Translations under genes and position numbers: made by a program
Notes under the pieces: generated by a model
What the model saw: only the letters and a program-made list of their open reading frames with translations
Databases searched by the model: none
What the model was told of the DNA's origin: nothing
NCBI GenBank assembly: GCA_963920765.1
Contig: OY987244.1
Location: 33,983,678 to 34,047,677 of the forward strand
Direction: 5' to 3'
Origin: Ulota crispa
Taxonomy: Eukaryota; Streptophyta; Bryopsida; Orthotrichales; Orthotrichaceae
DNA length: 64,000 bases
Shown: positions 61,377 through 64,000 of the stretch, in pieces
How the letters are laid out: the number at the start of each line of letters is the position of its first letter
Position numbering within the stretch: the stretch's first letter is position 1

Positions 61377-61885
61377 GGCTATGGGCACAAGATGGGACGG
61401 GTCAAGGGCATGGGATGGGATGGGTCATGGGCATGGAACAAGATGGGTCATGGGCATGGAATGGGATGGATCATGGGCATGGAATGAGATGGATCATGGG
61501 CATGGAATGGGATGGATCATGGGCATGGATGGAATGGGATGGGTCATAGACACAGGTGGGATGGGATGGGTCATGGGCATGGCTGCATGGGTCATGGGCA
61601 TGGACTGGATGGGTCGTGGACATGGATGGGATGGATCATGGGCATGGAATGGGATAGGTCATGGGCATGGAATGGGATGGGTCATGGGCATGGAATGGGA
61701 TGGGTCATGGGCATGGAATGCAATAGATCATAGGCATGGGCAAGATGGATCATGGGTATGGAAGAAGTGGGTCATGAATATGGGATGGGATGGGTCCATG
61801 AGCATGGGATTGGATGGATCCATGAGCATGGAATGGAATGGATCCATGAGCATGGAATGGAATGGATCCATGATCATAGGATGGA
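61377..61885 (+). repeat. GGGATGGGTCATGGGCATGGA minisatellite
   Basis: Over 20 units of about 18-24 bp derived from ATGGGATGGGTCATGGGCAT, grading into GGATCCATGAGCATGGAAT units at the right. It creates a 199-codon ORF rich in Gly, Met, Trp, His and Asp that has no independent sign of coding. A CTATCTATCTATCTA microsatellite lies just upstream at about 61,230. Confidence 0.92.
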
Positions 61886-61905
61886 ATAATACATATCGAT
61901 GTTAA

Positions 61906-63857
61906 TTTTTTTGCAGGTACCCCCTCTTGTGATGGCCTTCCTCCAAAACGGTGGGTACACGGGCCCACTAATAGTATTGGATTACAATAGAGAAGATGCA
62001 ATACAAATTTAGCTTTATCTTGCTTCCATAGTGAAACCATATTATACAACGTAATCACACAAAATTTGTGTTATTTAATACTCTTTCTATCAATCAATTT
62101 ACTATCTCAAATCAACTTAGCTCTTTACAGTAGTGTTTACAAATTTTGCTAAACTCAAAAAGCTTCTATCCATTTTATTAGAGCTATCAAAAAACATGAC
62201 AAAATCTCAATTTTTTTTAGCTCTCTTTAGCTCAAGAAAACTTTTTTTTTTGAATTATTGCTCTACAAAATTTTGAGGCCAATCTTAAGACAAAAGCCAC
62301 CGTGTCATTATTCAACCTGCGGAGACAAAGATTCTTGTACAAGTAGACCTTCATGAGCCCTCCACAATAACACACAACCACATAGAGTCCTTAATACATT
62401 TGGTTCATCCTATTGGTTCTTGATAAAAAGCCATAGGTGAGGGAGTTTGAATAAGACCATACTTAAAAAAGCAAGCCTGAGATGCAATGCTAATACAATG
62501 CCTTTGAAGTTCATGTCAAAAAAATTGTTTACTTATATGGAACAAACAACCAATGTAGAAAGATATTTGCATTGATGTCAAGAATCTTTCATAGCAAAAA
62601 TGCTCTAAATAATAGTACAATGGATTTCATTTTTGAAGAAAAATACATTAATTCAAAGCACACGTGAGAAAGGATATAGAGTAATTTGTGATGAAACTTT
62701 CATTGTTTACACAAAATCTAACAATTATTTGGGTGTACTTGGTTTGCTATGTTGATGTTACAAACATACCCTAAGCCTAATTCCATTGCACATGTGAAGA
62801 GATGGTGAAACCAATTTTAGCAAAACAAAATGTTCATACAACAATTGTACAATTATTAGTGTACCTGCTGTGTAATTAATGAGGAGAGGAGGTCGTGGTT
62901 ACAATTTGCAAGTGCCTTGGAGGCAACGTGATGATCCAATTCCGGTAATGTTTTTGCACTTTTTCTCAAATTTTTTTTTTGACAGATACATATTGTAGAT
63001 ATTTCTCAAATTTCATGATTTAATGTAAACTTCCATGCTCATTTGGAGTCATAAAACTCAAAAACAACAAACAAGCTTGCAAAAGGACAAACCCGTGTAC
63101 AAGTTGTTCTTAGCTTTTCCAATTCTAGGTTCAACATGGTTGCACTTAGTGTTGAGGTGCTTTAGCTCATACAAAAGCTCATGTATTATTCAAAAATGGT
63201 TGTTACTAAATTTAGATTGTTTTAGGGAACATTTCAAAGATGTTTTTTTGCAGAAAAAAATTTTATCCACCGCCAATGTCATACAATTTGCTCTTTGGCT
63301 ATAGAAGCCATTGTACATAAGCTTCTTTGTTAATCATAGGAAACTCTCTATATACCTCCCCTTGGAAAATGAAGAGAAATTTTCTACAATTTTGATGTTG
63401 CTTATCTCATCCCAAACGCACTTTTGTTAAAATCATAAGCACATTTGAGAAACTTGGCTTCACAATTTCCAAAAAACATCCAAAATGCTCAATCTCCAAT
63501 AAGGAGACCAACAAAATACACTCTTTTCCGAAATTAGCACTTGATAAATTTTCATATAAATAATTCCAAGGCTCAAAAAGTATCAAATTGTAGGGGTTTA
63601 TTCATGCAAATGCAACAAGTAAATAGTGTCAACATCCAAGTGCCAAATCAACCTTCTCCATATGGTGTAAAATTTTGAAACTATCAAAGAACTTTAGAAG
63701 CTACAAAAACTTCATCACATCCAAGACAAATAACAAATACTTTTCTCAAAACATCAAATTCACTGGTTCTAAAAATTTCTTGAAATCCTTTAAAATAACT
63801 GAGGCAAATGATAGAGTACTTTTGACAAGCTTGGTTTAGAGTTCACAGGTTTTATTA
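61906..63857. other. intergenic, no gene recognised; one exon-like stretch
   Basis: At 62,879-62,946 a short open stretch reads MRRGGRGYNLQVPWRQRDDP and ends at a GTAATG donor-like site, so it could be a small first exon. No continuation is identified. Confidence 0.3.
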
Positions 63858-63960
63858 AAAAGGAAAAATTTGATGGATATCCCTCAAGTTTGCAATATTT
63901 GTATGGATTCCCTTGGTTTTTGAGAAATTGTACAAATATCCTTGGACCATAATTTTTGAG
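63858..63960. repeat. further copy of the GATACCCC-type MITE
   Basis: Resembles 16,350-16,446 and the left part of 16,485-16,814 (TTTGATGGATATCCCTCAAG, TATCCTTGGACCATAAT). It probably continues past the window end. Confidence 0.65.
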
Positions 63961-64000
63961 CGTGTGTTATGTTGTGGATAGTCACTTCCTTCTCCCTTTA

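Overview
The window is AT-rich (about two thirds A+T by eye), gene-poor, repeat-dense nuclear DNA of a land plant. Evidence is an intron-containing pseudogene of ribosomal protein eL15, a Ty1/copia retrotransposon, CACTA-type and Mutator-type DNA transposons and several MITE families. It looks like a large, transposon-filled genome; a seedless plant or gymnosperm is my guess, but the sequence does not settle the lineage. I see no intact host gene.

Left part (1-28,240). Degraded exon-like pieces at 252-1,703 are followed by MITEs and short tandem arrays. Two nearly identical CACTA-like elements lie in opposite orientation (10,702-13,737 and 23,953-26,749), each carrying the same 412-bp foldback MITE. 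Their 3-bp target duplications do not match locally but match perfectly if the 10.2 kb between them is flipped, and one ORF is split with its halves on opposite strands at the matching ends. The segment therefore appears to have inverted by recombination between the two elements. It contains a three-exon eL15 pseudogene (16,022-18,111, minus).

Middle (28,241-51,158). An old, broken Ty1/copia element (LTRs 28,241-28,528 and 50,876-51,158) is split by a 17.26-kb Mutator-like transposon (30,874-48,135) with degenerate terminal inverted repeats and an approximate 9-bp target duplication. The transposon has two divergent multi-exon genes: a MULE transposase (minus, 32,469-36,243) with N-terminal Cys-rich region, DDE-like core and SWIM-like C terminus; and a second gene (plus, 36,782-45,294) that appears to encode a ParB-like domain and a prokaryote-type N4/N6 DNA methyltransferase. 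Both are decayed. An intron of the second gene holds about 18 copies of a palindromic motif (CTCGGAATCCGAG type) spaced almost exactly 63 bp apart, and the same motif recurs beyond the 3' end of the transposase gene. This combination of MULE transposase, ParB-methyltransferase cargo and phased palindromes is the most interesting system in the window.

Right part (51,159-64,000). Mostly unclassified intergenic DNA with a 312-bp near-palindromic element, second copies of repeats also seen near the left end, and a GGGATGGGTCATGGGCAT-type minisatellite.
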